Part shown: positions 1 through 9,162 of the stretch, one piece after another
How the letters are laid out: the number at the start of each line of letters is the position of its first letter
Position numbering within the stretch: the first letter of the stretch is position 1
Assembly: GCF_001441165.1 (NCBI RefSeq)
Contig: NZ_CP013126.1
Location: forward strand, 2,633,551 to 2,697,550
Direction: 5' to 3'
Source of the DNA: Acidipropionibacterium acidipropionici
Lineage (GTDB): Bacteria > Actinomycetota > Actinomycetes > Propionibacteriales > Propionibacteriaceae
DNA length: 64,000 bases
The notes under the pieces: model-generated
The model's database searches: none
The model's input: only the letters and a program-made list of their open reading frames with translations
Told to the model about the DNA's origin: nothing
Made by a program: the position numbers and the translations under genes

Positions 1-3000
1 GGGGCGGGGACGGGCAAGACCACCGTGATGGCGGCCCGCGTGGTGTGGCTCGTCGCCTCCGGTCAGGTCCGCGCCGAGCAGGTGCTCGGTCTCACCTTCA
101 CCCGCAAGGCCACCGCCGAACTGGCCGACCGCATCGACTCGGCGCTGCGCACCGCCGGCGCCCTGGACGAGGGCCGGGCCGGAGCCACGGTCTCCACCTA
201 TGACGGCTTCGCCGCCTCCCTGGTCGACGAGTACGGCGCCTGGGACGGGATCGACCCGGGGGCCAGACTCATCACCCGCGCCCGGTGCCACCAGCTCGCA
301 CTCGAGGTGGTGCGCGACCTCGTCGAGCCGCCCGCGATGGCCGAGCGCCTCGCCCCGGTGTCCATCGCCGGGGCGATCGTGGGGCTGTCCGACCAGATGG
401 GCGCCCACCTGGTCGGCGCCGATCAGGTCCGCGAGGCCGATCGACGATGGCGTCGGCAGCTGGACGAGGCCCCGGCGAAGAAGAACGGCGACCCCTACGC
501 CGACGTGGTGGCGGCCCTGCGAACCGTCGACGAGAGGGAGGAACTGCTGAGCCTGGTCGAGCGCTACCAGGACCTCAAGAGGGACCGCGGACTGGTCGAG
601 TACGCCGACCGGATGGCCCAGGCCGCCCATCTGGCCGCCCACCGGCCCCAGGTGGGCCGGGACCTGCGCGGCCGCTTCGCGGTGGTGCTGCTCGACGAGT
701 ACCAGGACACCTCCTCGGCCCAGGCCGCGCTGCTCACCGACCTGTTCTCCGGCCCCGACCCGGCAGGAGGACTCGGCCATCCCGTCACGGCGGTCGGCGA
801 TCCCCTCCAGGCGATCTACGGCTGGCGCGGGGCGGCGGCCAGCAACATCCTCAGCTTCGCCCGGCAGTTCCCCCGCATCGGCGATGGCGGGGCGCCCGAG
901 CCCGCCACCACCCGCACCCTGCTCACCAATCGCCGCTCCGGAACCCGCATCCTCGACTGCGCGAACGACATCTCGGCCCCGCTGCGGGCCTCGGCCGCGG
1001 TGGCCGGGAGGGTCGGTGCGCTGCGGGCCCCCGATGAGACGCGCGAGGGCCTGGTCGCCTGTCACGGGCACCTCACCTGGCCGCGGGAATGCTCCTGGGT
1101 GGCCGACACCCTCGTGGAGGCCCACGAGCGGGGCGAGATCGACTCGTGGTCCCAGGCGGCCGTGCTGGTCCGCCGCAACTCCGACGTCGCCGATCTGCAC
1201 GCCGCCCTGGCGGGGCGACAGATCCCGGTGCTCATCGCCAACCTCGCCGGACTTCTCCAGCTGCCAGACATCGCCCTGGTGGTGGCCCACCTCAGGATCG
1301 TGGCGGACCGCCGCGACGACCAGGCCTGGGCCACCCTGCTCGCCGCACCACGCTTCGGCCTGGCCCCCGGCGATCTGGCCGCGCTGAGCGGGCGGGCCCG
1401 CGATCTGGCCCGCAGACGGCTGGCCGAGGACACCGCGGGCGGGTCCGGGGAGGACGGTCAGGAGCATCCCGACGCCCACCTGGCCGACGCCGTCGCGGAC
1501 CCCGGTGACCTGGCCGGGCGGCCCGGGCTGCGCGCCGCGGTGGCCAGGCTCTCGGCCGAGGCCCGCGTCCTGGCCGAGCACGGGGTCGACGGGCCCGACG
1601 ACCTGGTGCTCAGAGCCGAGCAGGTCACCGGACTGGTCGACGACCTGGCGGCCGACGATCCCGAGCGGGCCAGGAGCAGGCAGGGGCACCTGGATGCGCT
1701 CTGGGCGGAGATCCACGGGGCGCTGGCCGAGGACCCGGACCTCACCCTCGCCGGGGTGCTGGCCTGGCTGGCGGCGGAGGAGGAGTTCGGCGACGGGCTG
1801 GCGCGCAGCGCCCCCACCACCCAGGACGCGGTGGTCATCAGCTCCGTCCACGGGGCCAAGGGCCTGGAATGGCCGCTCGTGCTCCTGCCGGACCTCGACG
1901 CCGGGGTGTTCCCCTCGGCGATGGCCCCCGACAACCACATCACCCGGGCCGCCGTGCTGCCTTCGGCGGTCCGCGGTGACGCCGGCACCGTCCCGCAGCC
2001 GCGCTCCGGCTCCCGGGCCGACATGGCGGCCTACAAGAAGGATCTGGCCGAGGAGTCCCGCGGGGCCGAGGACAGGCTGGGCTACGTCGCCGCCACCAGG
2101 GCCCGGGACCGGCTCATCGTCTCCTGGCACCGCTGGAGGCCCTCGGCGACCAGACCCAGGACACCGGGGGCCTACGCCGCAGTGGTCGCCGACCGGCTGC
2201 GCGGGTGGGGACAGACGGTCCCCGAGCCGCCCGCCGACGACGACCCTCCCGCCGAGATCGCAGCCGGCCTCACCGGGGCGCCGTGGCCCCTGCACGCCGA
2301 CCCGGAGCTGGCCGACCGGATCGCCGACCTGGCCGCGCGGACCGCCCAGGCCCGCTCGGCACCCGGCGCCGGAGAGGGGCTGCCCGACGATCCCGCCGAG
2401 GCCGCCCTCGTGGCGCGATGGCGCGAGGATGCCGACGTCCTGCTGACCGCGCACCGGCGGGGCGCCCGGCACGGCGGATCCGGCCTGCCCCGCGGGCTCA
2501 CCACATCGCAGGTGGTGGCCCTCCACGCGGACCGGCGCAGATTCATGGACCAGCTGCGCCGGCCGATGCCCCGCCCGGTGATGCGGGGCGCCGACATCGG
2601 CACCCGGTTCCACGAATGGGTGGCCGGACGGCTGCGTCCCGGCGGACAGGGCCGTCTCGACCTCCTCGACGAGGAGCCGGTCGCCGCCTCCTCGGCCCCG
2701 GACCCGGTGCTGGAGCGCCTCAAGGAGGCCTTCCTGGCCAGTCGGTGGGCGGACGCGACGGTGCTGGCGGTCGAGGAGCCCTTCGCCCTCACCGTCGGCG
2801 CGACCGTGATCCGCGGGAGGCTGGACGCCGTTCTCGCCGACCCGGACGACCCGGACATCCAGGTCGTCGTGGATTGGAAGACGTCGGCCCCGAACACCGC
2901 CGACCCCGTGCAGCTGTCGGTGTACCGGCTCGCCTGGGCCGGATCGACGGGGGTGCCGCTGGAACGGGTGCGCGCCGCATTCCACCATGTGGGGGCGAAC

Positions 3001-3123
3001 CGGACCGTCGAGGCCCGTCCCCTCCTGACGTCGGCCCAGCTGGCCGAGGTGCTGGCCCCGGCCGGCCTGTCGGTGGACGACGCGGGCCCGGCCTCAGGGG
3101 AGTACCTAAGCTCGGAGGGGTGA
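1..3123 (+). CDS. adnB: AdnB-like helicase-nuclease subunit (5' end outside window)
   Basis: This is an SF1A (UvrD/Rep-type) DNA helicase with a C-terminal RecB-family nuclease. It is expected to be the AdnB subunit of the AdnAB motor-nuclease that resects double-strand breaks. The frame is open from base 1, and the first codons already form the Walker A motif GAGTGKT, so roughly 40 N-terminal residues lie outside the window. Numbered from base 1, the Walker B DEYQDTS is near residue 231, VHGAKGLEW near 616 and VAATRARDR near 696. The nuclease signature (GRLDAVL followed by VVVDWKT, the D...D-x-K pattern) is at about 939-961. MAARVVWLV right after the P-loop and the nudC gene downstream both match the actinobacterial adnA-adnB-nudC order. 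AdnA should lie just upstream of the window. It overlaps nudC by 4 nt (GTGA). Confidence 0.9.
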   Translation, partial: GAGTGKTTVMAARVVWLVASGQVRAEQVLGLTFTRKATAELADRIDSALRTAGALDEGRAGATVSTYDGFAASLVDEYGAWDGIDPGARLITRARCHQLALEVVRDLVEPPAMAERLAPVSIAGAIVGLSDQMGAHLVGADQVREADRRWRRQLDEAPAKKNGDPYADVVAALRTVDEREELLSLVERYQDLKRDRGLVEYADRMAQAAHLAAHRPQVGRDLRGRFAVVLLDEYQDTSSAQAALLTDLFSGPDPAGGLGHPVTAVGDPLQAIYGWRGAAASNILSFARQFPRIGDGGAPEPATTRTLLTNRRSGTRILDCANDISAPLRASAAVAGRVGALRAPDETREGLVACHGHLTWPRECSWVADTLVEAHERGEIDSWSQAAVLVRRNSDVADLHAALAGRQIPVLIANLAGLLQLPDIALVVAHLRIVADRRDDQAWATLLAAPRFGLAPGDLAALSGRARDLARRRLAEDTAGGSGEDGQEHPDAHLADAVADPGDLAGRPGLRAAVARLSAEARVLAEHGVDGPDDLVLRAEQVTGLVDDLAADDPERARSRQGHLDALWAEIHGALAEDPDLTLAGVLAWLAAEEEFGDGLARSAPTTQDAVVISSVHGAKGLEWPLVLLPDLDAGVFPSAMAPDNHITRAAVLPSAVRGDAGTVPQPRSGSRADMAAYKKDLAEESRGAEDRLGYVAATRARDRLIVSWHRWRPSATRPRTPGAYAAVVADRLRGWGQTVPEPPADDDPPAEIAAGLTGAPWPLHADPELADRIADLAARTAQARSAPGAGEGLPDDPAEAALVARWREDADVLLTAHRRGARHGGSGLPRGLTTSQVVALHADRRRFMDQLRRPMPRPVMRGADIGTRFHEWVAGRLRPGGQGRLDLLDEEPVAASSAPDPVLERLKEAFLASRWADATVLAVEEPFALTVGATVIRGRLDAVLADPDDPDIQVVVDWKTSAPNTADPVQLSVYRLAWAGSTGVPLERVRAAFHHVGANRTVEARPLLTSAQLAEVLAPAGLSVDDAGPASGEYLSSEG

Positions 3124-4064
3124 GACAGGACAGATCCACGTTCATCGGCGGCCCGGTCATCGACCGGTGCCATCTGGACCGCGACGACCCGGCGGCCAAT
3201 GCCGCCAGGTGGGCCGATCCGGGCGCTGTCCTGCTGCGCATCGGGCCCCGCGGGGAGGCCGCTGTCACCGGGGATCCGGCCCGGCTGGCCGCCGATCGGC
3301 CCTCCGGACGGCGGGACCCGCAGCGTCAGCTCCTCATCGGGACGGTGGCCGGGCGGCCCTGGTTCGTGACCCGAGCCGTCCCCGTCGCCGGCCCGGGGCG
3401 ACGCATCGAGTCGTTGAGAGGCTCCGATCTTCCGCCGGCTCAACGGGAGATCGTCTGGGCGGGGATGGCGGCCCTCAACTGGCACGAGTCCGCCCCCGTG
3501 TGCCCGCGCTGTCACGCCGGCACCCGGGTCGGCGAGGGAGGGCTGAGCAGGATCTGCACCGCCTGCGGCACAGTGGTCTTTCCGCGCACCGATCCGGCGG
3601 TCATCTGTGCCGTCCTCGACGACCGGGACCGGATCGTGCTGGGCCGTCAGCACGCCTGGGAGCCGGGCCGGGTCTCCGTGCTCGCCGGCTTCGTGGAGGC
3701 CGGCGAGGCCGCCGAGCACGCCCTGGTGAGGGAGGTCGCCGAGGAGACGGCGCTGCGGGTCACCGCCGCCCGGTATGTCTCCTCCCAGCCCTGGCCCTTC
3801 CCGCGGTCGCTGATGCTCGGCTATGTGGCGCGGGCCGAGGGGGACATCTCCCCGGTGGACCACGAACTGGCCGAGGCCGATCGCTACAGCCGCGACCAGG
3901 TGAGGGACCTCGTCGCGGCCGGAACCCTCATCCTGCCCTCACCGATGTCCATCGCCCGCAGCCTCATCGAGGCCTGGCTCGCCGACCGCCTGCCCGTCCC
4001 CGAGTCCGGCGCCGACCTGTCGGTCCCGCTGGGAGCGGCGCTCCCAGAGCCGGGCCAGCCCTGA
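3120..4064 (+). CDS. nudC: NAD(+) diphosphatase NudC
   Basis: Nudix hydrolase that splits NAD(H) into NMN(H) and AMP and, in characterised homologues, removes NAD caps from RNA. The protein has 314 residues. A four-cysteine zinc ribbon uses C128, C131, C146 and C149. The Nudix box runs from G190 to about 212 (G-x5-E-x7-RE-x2-EE, with Ala where the last Gly is usual). The NADH-pyrophosphatase signature SQPWPFP is at 222-228 and is followed by SLML. The open frame extends far upstream, but similarity starts near this GTG, which overlaps the adnB stop. Its Shine-Dalgarno-like GGAGGG abuts the start, so translation is probably coupled to adnB. The last 126 nt overlap the 3' end of recD on the other strand. 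Function is secure; the exact start less so. Confidence 0.88.
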   Translation: MRQDRSTFIGGPVIDRCHLDRDDPAANAARWADPGAVLLRIGPRGEAAVTGDPARLAADRPSGRRDPQRQLLIGTVAGRPWFVTRAVPVAGPGRRIESLRGSDLPPAQREIVWAGMAALNWHESAPVCPRCHAGTRVGEGGLSRICTACGTVVFPRTDPAVICAVLDDRDRIVLGRQHAWEPGRVSVLAGFVEAGEAAEHALVREVAEETALRVTAARYVSSQPWPFPRSLMLGYVARAEGDISPVDHELAEADRYSRDQVRDLVAAGTLILPSPMSIARSLIEAWLADRLPVPESGADLSVPLGAALPEPGQP

Positions 4065-5867
4065 GCGTCGTCGGGACGGCTGGGCCACCGCACGGCTCAC
4101 CGACTCGCGGGTGCCCACCACCGTCAGGCCGCGTCTGGCCCGGGTGATGGCGGTGTAGATCAGCTCCCGGGTCAGCAGCGGCGAGTCGGGAGGGGGCAGG
4201 ATCACCGTCACACGGTTGAACTGGGAGCCCTGAGCCTTGTGGACGGTCATCGCCTGAAGGGGACGCAGCGACGCCACCAGGGCGCAGGGCAGTCGCCGCG
4301 GGGCACCCGAGCCGCCCGGCAGAACGACGGTGGGCACCGGATCCTCGGTCACCACGACCCCGCAGTCGCCGTTGTTGATCTCCAGCTGGCGCATATTCCG
4401 GTTGACGATGACCGGCTCGCCGACCACCCAGCGGCCCCGGCCCAGCCCGGGCAGGGCCTCCGACAGGGCGGAGTCCATCTGTCGGGACCACGCCTCGACC
4501 CCGTAGGGCCCCTGACGGTGGGCGCACAGCAGCCGGTGCTCGTCCACCAGCCTCAGGGCCTCCTCGTCGTCGCCGCGGTTCACCGCCTCGAGGGTGTCGG
4601 CGGCCACCGACCGGATCTGCTCGGCCACCTCGGGAAGCTCCTGCAGCCCGACGCCTGCCGCATCCGCGTCGATGAATCCCACCGTCGAGTCGTCGCCGTC
4701 GAGCACGGCCATCACCGCATCCTGGTCCCCGCGGCGCACCGCCTCGGCGAGCCGGGCGATGGCGCCGCCGGAGCGGTGATTGCTGGTGAGGGTGGTGACC
4801 GGCAGCCGCTCGGGGCCCAGACCCGAGGCGGAGGCGACGACGTCGGCCAGGACGCTGCCGGCGTCCACCGAGACGAGCTGGCCGGGATCGCCGACCAGCA
4901 CCAGCCTGGTCGAGGGGCCGACGGCCTCCAACAGCCGGGCGGCCATCGGCAGGGACAGCATCGACGCCTCGTCGACGATCACCACCCCGGCCGCCAGGGG
5001 GTTGCGGGCGTCGTGGCTGAAGCCTCTGCCGGGCCCCCGGGACCCGAGGAGCGCATGCACCGTGGTGGCCTCGACGGAGGCAGGCCGGAATTCCTCGGGC
5101 AGGCCGGCCGCCACCTGGCCGACGGCGTCTCGCAGCCTGGCTGCGGCCTTTCCGCTGGGAGCCGCCAGCCGGACCGGCCCCGGATCGCCGGCCGCCCGGG
5201 CGAGCACCGCGAGGATCGTGCAGACCGTGGTCGTCTTCCCGGTGCCCGGTCCTCCCGCCAGGACGGTGAGGCGGTGCCGGCAGGCCCGCTCCGCGGCCTG
5301 GATCTGGGCGGGGTCCAGAACGGTGCCGGCCTGCCTCAGGGCGCCACCCACCGATTTGACGGCGGCCTCGACGAGGTGATCGGAGAGCTCGTCGGGAGGG
5401 TCGTCCGCCAGGCCGGCCATCAGCTGGGCCACCTGCTGCTCGTCCTGCCAGTACCGCTCGAGGTGGAGGATGCCCTCGTCGAGTCGCAGGGCCCGCCGGT
5501 TGGCCGGGGTCATCGGGCCCGCAACCGCCGGGCTGACCCCCAGCTCCTCGAGCCAGGCGGACGGATCGGGCCACGACAGGGCCTTGAACTCTTCGAGGGC
5601 GGCCAGCTCCCCGGGGCCGGCGGCGGCCACCACGGCCGGGTCGAGGATCTGACGGGCGATGTCCCGGCGGATGGTCGCCGGATCCATCTGGACTGATCCG
5701 AGTCGCAGCTCCCTGACGGTCAGGGCGGCGGCGAGCTCGACGTCGGGGGAGGGCTCCCCGCCGGCCCGGCAGATGAGTCGGGCCAGGTGGACATCGGCGG
5801 CCTCCAGCACGCCGGTGCGGCAGAAGGGGGCCAGATGTCCGGCTGCCACGGGGATGAGATCAGGCAC
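3939..5867 (-). CDS. recD: Exodeoxyribonuclease V alpha subunit RecD
   Basis: SF1B helicase subunit of RecBCD, translocating 5'-3' on DNA ends. The protein has 642 residues. The Walker A GGPGTGKTTT is at 205-214, Walker B VDEAS at 298-302, a GDPGQL motif III at 326-331, and the RecD C-terminal motifs TVHKAQGSQF (541-550) and YTAITRAR (571-578). It is the last gene of a recC-recB-recD operon, and its start overlaps the recB end by 8 nt. The last ~41 residues overlap nudC antisense and look like unselected tail after the conserved AITRAR-x-LTVVG element. With RecB and RecC next to it, assignment as RecD rather than the standalone RecD2 is firm. Confidence 0.93.
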   Translation of the reverse strand: MPDLIPVAAGHLAPFCRTGVLEAADVHLARLICRAGGEPSPDVELAAALTVRELRLGSVQMDPATIRRDIARQILDPAVVAAAGPGELAALEEFKALSWPDPSAWLEELGVSPAVAGPMTPANRRALRLDEGILHLERYWQDEQQVAQLMAGLADDPPDELSDHLVEAAVKSVGGALRQAGTVLDPAQIQAAERACRHRLTVLAGGPGTGKTTTVCTILAVLARAAGDPGPVRLAAPSGKAAARLRDAVGQVAAGLPEEFRPASVEATTVHALLGSRGPGRGFSHDARNPLAAGVVIVDEASMLSLPMAARLLEAVGPSTRLVLVGDPGQLVSVDAGSVLADVVASASGLGPERLPVTTLTSNHRSGGAIARLAEAVRRGDQDAVMAVLDGDDSTVGFIDADAAGVGLQELPEVAEQIRSVAADTLEAVNRGDDEEALRLVDEHRLLCAHRQGPYGVEAWSRQMDSALSEALPGLGRGRWVVGEPVIVNRNMRQLEINNGDCGVVVTEDPVPTVVLPGGSGAPRRLPCALVASLRPLQAMTVHKAQGSQFNRVTVILPPPDSPLLTRELIYTAITRARRGLTVVGTRESVSRAVAQPSRRRSGLARLWERRSQRDRQVGAGLGDGQAVGEPGLDEAAGDGHR

Positions 5868-8800
5868 GGCCCCTCCTCGATTCCGACAGCAGATCGCTGA
5901 CGCGCACCACGAGCTCGGCCGACGGATACCAGGTGAACACCCCGGTGGGCATCGTCGAGTCCGGGGCCCGGCGGCCCGTCATCCCACGGACGAACAGGTA
6001 GCCGACCCCGCCGAGGTGGCGGGAGGGGTCGTAGCCGGCCAGCCGGGAGGCCAGCATGCGGTGCAGCGCCGCGCTGTACAGGATCGCCTGGAGGGGATAG
6101 TGCGAGTCGATCATCATCCGGGCCATGGCCTCGGCGTCGTAGTCGTCGGGCCGCAAGGGCCGGCCGGGAGGCACCGGGATCCGATTGGTCTTGTAGTCGA
6201 TGACGAGGTGTCGGCCGTCGGGCAGGCGCAGCACGGCGTCGATGGAACCGGTGAGGAATCCGGCCAGCGTCCGCTCGGCGGCCGCGGACTCGGCCAGTAC
6301 CTTCCCGTAGCCCGCCAGCGGATCGTCGGGGGCCACCAGGCCCGGGTCGCGCAGCGCGGCGGCCAGGTCGGCCAGGGTGGCGGCCCGATCGGAGCGAGAC
6401 GCCATCGACAGTTCGAAGCCGAGTTCGGCGAGCCGGTTGCCGGTGCCGATGTCGCACAGCCGCCGCCCCGACGTGAGGGCGCCGAGATCAGTCCGCATCA
6501 CCGCGGCGAGCCCCTCGGCCAGCTGCGAGGCGGACACTCCGGGCAGCGGGGTCGAGGCCATCAGGAGCCCGGTCTGCTCGGCGACGTCGGAGTCGAGCCC
6601 CTCGGCGACCGGGCGGACTCGCTCCAGCACGGCGTGGACGAGGGTGCCGAAGGCGGTGCCCCCGGGCATCGCGCACAGGCCCTCCTCGGCCTGAGGATCC
6701 GGGGCGAGGGTCGGGGGATCCTCGTCCACGGGCTCGTCGGAGCCCGCCTCCGGGTCCACCGGGCCGGACACGCCGTGGATCCCGGCGGTGAGGCCGGAGT
6801 AGGAGGTCCGGCCCCAGCGCTCGTCGACGGCCCGGCTCAGGGTCCTGGCGGCCCCGGAGCCCGTCGTCGCACCCTGGGAGGCCAGGCGGAGCGGCCGCTG
6901 GCGGGGGACCGGCGCCACGTCCACGGCGCCGTCCAGCCAGGTGAGCCGGTAGGGATCGATCTGCCCGGTGCCCGGGCCCGGGGTGGCGGGGGCGCGATGA
7001 TCGAAAGCGAGCAGCCGGTGCAGGGAGGATCCTGAATGCTGACGACGGACGGGGGTCCACCACAGCCGCAGGGCCGAACGGGCGCGGGTCATCGCCACGT
7101 AGAGGGTGCGCAGGTCCTCGGCCATCTCGTCCTCGCGGTGGGCACTCCACACCTTCTCCCGGGCCGGTCCCTGGCCACCCAGATCCAGCAGACGACGGTG
7201 GCCGTCGTGCCAGATCACCGGATCTCCGTGATCGCGGGGGGTCCAGGTGCGCGCCACGTCGGGAAGCAGCACCACCGGGAAGCCGAGCCCCTTGGCCTGG
7301 TGGATGGTCATGATGGTGATCGCCCGGCGGTCGGTCTCCAGTCGCCGCGGCGACTCGTCGGCCCCCGCGGACCGCTGGTCGCGGATCCAGTCGGCCACCC
7401 GTCCCGGGGTGCGGAGCGCCCCGAGGCGCCCCGCGGAGGGGGAGGCGGTGCTGATGGCCTCACCGGCGATCTCGCCGGCCTGGCGAAGGTCGGTGACGTA
7501 CCGTTCACCGGCCCGGCCGGCCAGGATCCCGGCCAGCACTCCGGGACGATGGAGGGCCTCGTCGATGACCCCGTGGACCCCGAGGTCGGGCCAGCGCCGG
7601 GCCCAGGAGCCCAGCTGCACCGCAAGATCCGGGCGTATCGCTGAGCCGGGAGCCATGAGTCCGCCGGGGGTGCCGCCGCCCAGGGGGGACAGCGCCAGAC
7701 GGGCGACCACCGGCGGATCGGGCTGCTCGAGCCCGTCCAGCAGGTCGGCCAGGTCGGCGGCGGCCGGCGAACTCCAGATCGAGTCCGCGCCGGTGAACAC
7801 GGCCGGCACGCCGGCCCCCGCCAGTGCGCGCTGGATCTGGGCGCCGCGCCGACGGGTGCGCACCAGGACCGCGATGTCGCGGGGCTCCAGGGCCCGGTCC
7901 CCGTCCTCGTCGGCCCACATCGAGCCGCCCTCCAGCATCATGACGACCTGATTGACCAGGTCCTCCTCCACGAGTCGGTCCGCCTCGTCGGGTTTGAGGG
8001 TCGAGGGGCCCTCCTGCTGGATGCACCGCAGCTGGACCGGGTGGGACCAGTCGTAGCGTCGAGAGCCGATCGCCGGGCCGCTGATCCGCGACTGCCGGTG
8101 CCATGCCGACACGGGTTCCAGGCGGATGCGCGGATCGCCGAGCAGGGCCGGACCGAAGATCCGTGAGACCCCCTCGACGACGGGGGCGTCGGCACGCCGG
8201 TTGACGGTGAGGGCCAGTACCCGGTCGACGGCTCCGACGGCGTCCAGATAGGCGTGGATGTCGGCTCCCCGGAAGGCGTAGATGGACTGCTTCGGGTCGC
8301 CGATGAGCCACAGGTCCACCCGTCCACGGAAGGCCCGGTCGAGCACCTGCCACTGCAGCGGGTCGGTGTCCTGGAACTCGTCGACCAGCACGAGCCGGAA
8401 CTGCGAGGTCAATGCCGCCACCGCGTCGGGGCCGCGCCCCGGGTCGGCGAGGGCGGCGGCCAGGTCGGCGATGAGATCGTCGAAGGTGTGCTGGTGCGCG
8501 GCTCTGCGGCGTCTCTCGGACTCCTCGCGCACCGCGCGCGCCCACGCCAGCCGTGCCGTCGCCCCGGCGGTGGCCTCGGCCTGCCCCAGCGCCACCTCGG
8601 GATGCGAGACCGCCGCCTCCTGGCCCAGCCGCAGCCACGGGCCGGCCGACGGTGGACGGTCGTCGTCGAGATGGGTGCGCAGGAAGAGGTCCCGTCCCAC
8701 CTGGTCGGCCATCACCGACGGGTCGGCCAGCAGCCGGGAGGTGGGGTCGTGGTCGGCCAGGACGCCCAGCTGCGCGAGCATCCGTGCGGAGAACTCGTGG

Positions 8801-9162
8801 GTCGTGGTGATCGTCGCGTCCTCGAAACTGTCGACGGCCCGGTCGAGGCGGGCCGCCATCGCTGCGCGGGTCGCGTCGTCGCAGCCCGCCAGAAGCTCGT
8901 CGAGCTCATCGACGGGCCGACGGTCGCCGGCGAGCAGGTCGCGGCAGTCCACGAGGCGGGCATGCACCCTGGCGCGCAGCTCACGGGCCGCCGACCGGTT
9001 GAAGGTGGCCAGCAGCACCTGACCGATCCGCACCCGGCCGGAGGCGATCGCCCTGGCCACGATGGAGGCGATCGTCCAGGTCTTCCCGGTTCCGGCACTG
9101 GCCTCCAGAAGAGTCGTGCCCCGTGGAAGCTCGTCGGTGATGTCGAAGACCGGGGTGATCAT
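5860..9162 (-). CDS. recB: Exodeoxyribonuclease V beta subunit RecB
   Basis: SF1A helicase plus nuclease subunit of RecBCD, 1100 residues. Walker A EASAGTGKT begins at residue 20. Walker B VDEFQDTDP is followed by GDPKQSIYAFRGAD (motif III) and TIHQAKGLGFP (motif V). LYVAMTRARSAL is motif VI. The C-terminal nuclease has the conserved His in FGTLVHAVLERV and the catalytic block IDAVL...VIDYKTN (D...D-x-K), so nuclease activity should be intact. The start codon overlaps the recC stop as ATGA, which indicates translational coupling. The ASAGTGKT P-loop is typical of RecB and distinguishes it from AdnA/AdnB and UvrD. Confidence 0.94.
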   Translation of the reverse strand: MITPVFDITDELPRGTTLLEASAGTGKTWTIASIVARAIASGRVRIGQVLLATFNRSAARELRARVHARLVDCRDLLAGDRRPVDELDELLAGCDDATRAAMAARLDRAVDSFEDATITTTHEFSARMLAQLGVLADHDPTSRLLADPSVMADQVGRDLFLRTHLDDDRPPSAGPWLRLGQEAAVSHPEVALGQAEATAGATARLAWARAVREESERRRRAAHQHTFDDLIADLAAALADPGRGPDAVAALTSQFRLVLVDEFQDTDPLQWQVLDRAFRGRVDLWLIGDPKQSIYAFRGADIHAYLDAVGAVDRVLALTVNRRADAPVVEGVSRIFGPALLGDPRIRLEPVSAWHRQSRISGPAIGSRRYDWSHPVQLRCIQQEGPSTLKPDEADRLVEEDLVNQVVMMLEGGSMWADEDGDRALEPRDIAVLVRTRRRGAQIQRALAGAGVPAVFTGADSIWSSPAAADLADLLDGLEQPDPPVVARLALSPLGGGTPGGLMAPGSAIRPDLAVQLGSWARRWPDLGVHGVIDEALHRPGVLAGILAGRAGERYVTDLRQAGEIAGEAISTASPSAGRLGALRTPGRVADWIRDQRSAGADESPRRLETDRRAITIMTIHQAKGLGFPVVLLPDVARTWTPRDHGDPVIWHDGHRRLLDLGGQGPAREKVWSAHREDEMAEDLRTLYVAMTRARSALRLWWTPVRRQHSGSSLHRLLAFDHRAPATPGPGTGQIDPYRLTWLDGAVDVAPVPRQRPLRLASQGATTGSGAARTLSRAVDERWGRTSYSGLTAGIHGVSGPVDPEAGSDEPVDEDPPTLAPDPQAEEGLCAMPGGTAFGTLVHAVLERVRPVAEGLDSDVAEQTGLLMASTPLPGVSASQLAEGLAAVMRTDLGALTSGRRLCDIGTGNRLAELGFELSMASRSDRAATLADLAAALRDPGLVAPDDPLAGYGKVLAESAAAERTLAGFLTGSIDAVLRLPDGRHLVIDYKTNRIPVPPGRPLRPDDYDAEAMARMMIDSHYPLQAILYSAALHRMLASRLAGYDPSRHLGGVGYLFVRGMTGRRAPDSTMPTGVFTWYPSAELVVRVSDLLSESRRGRA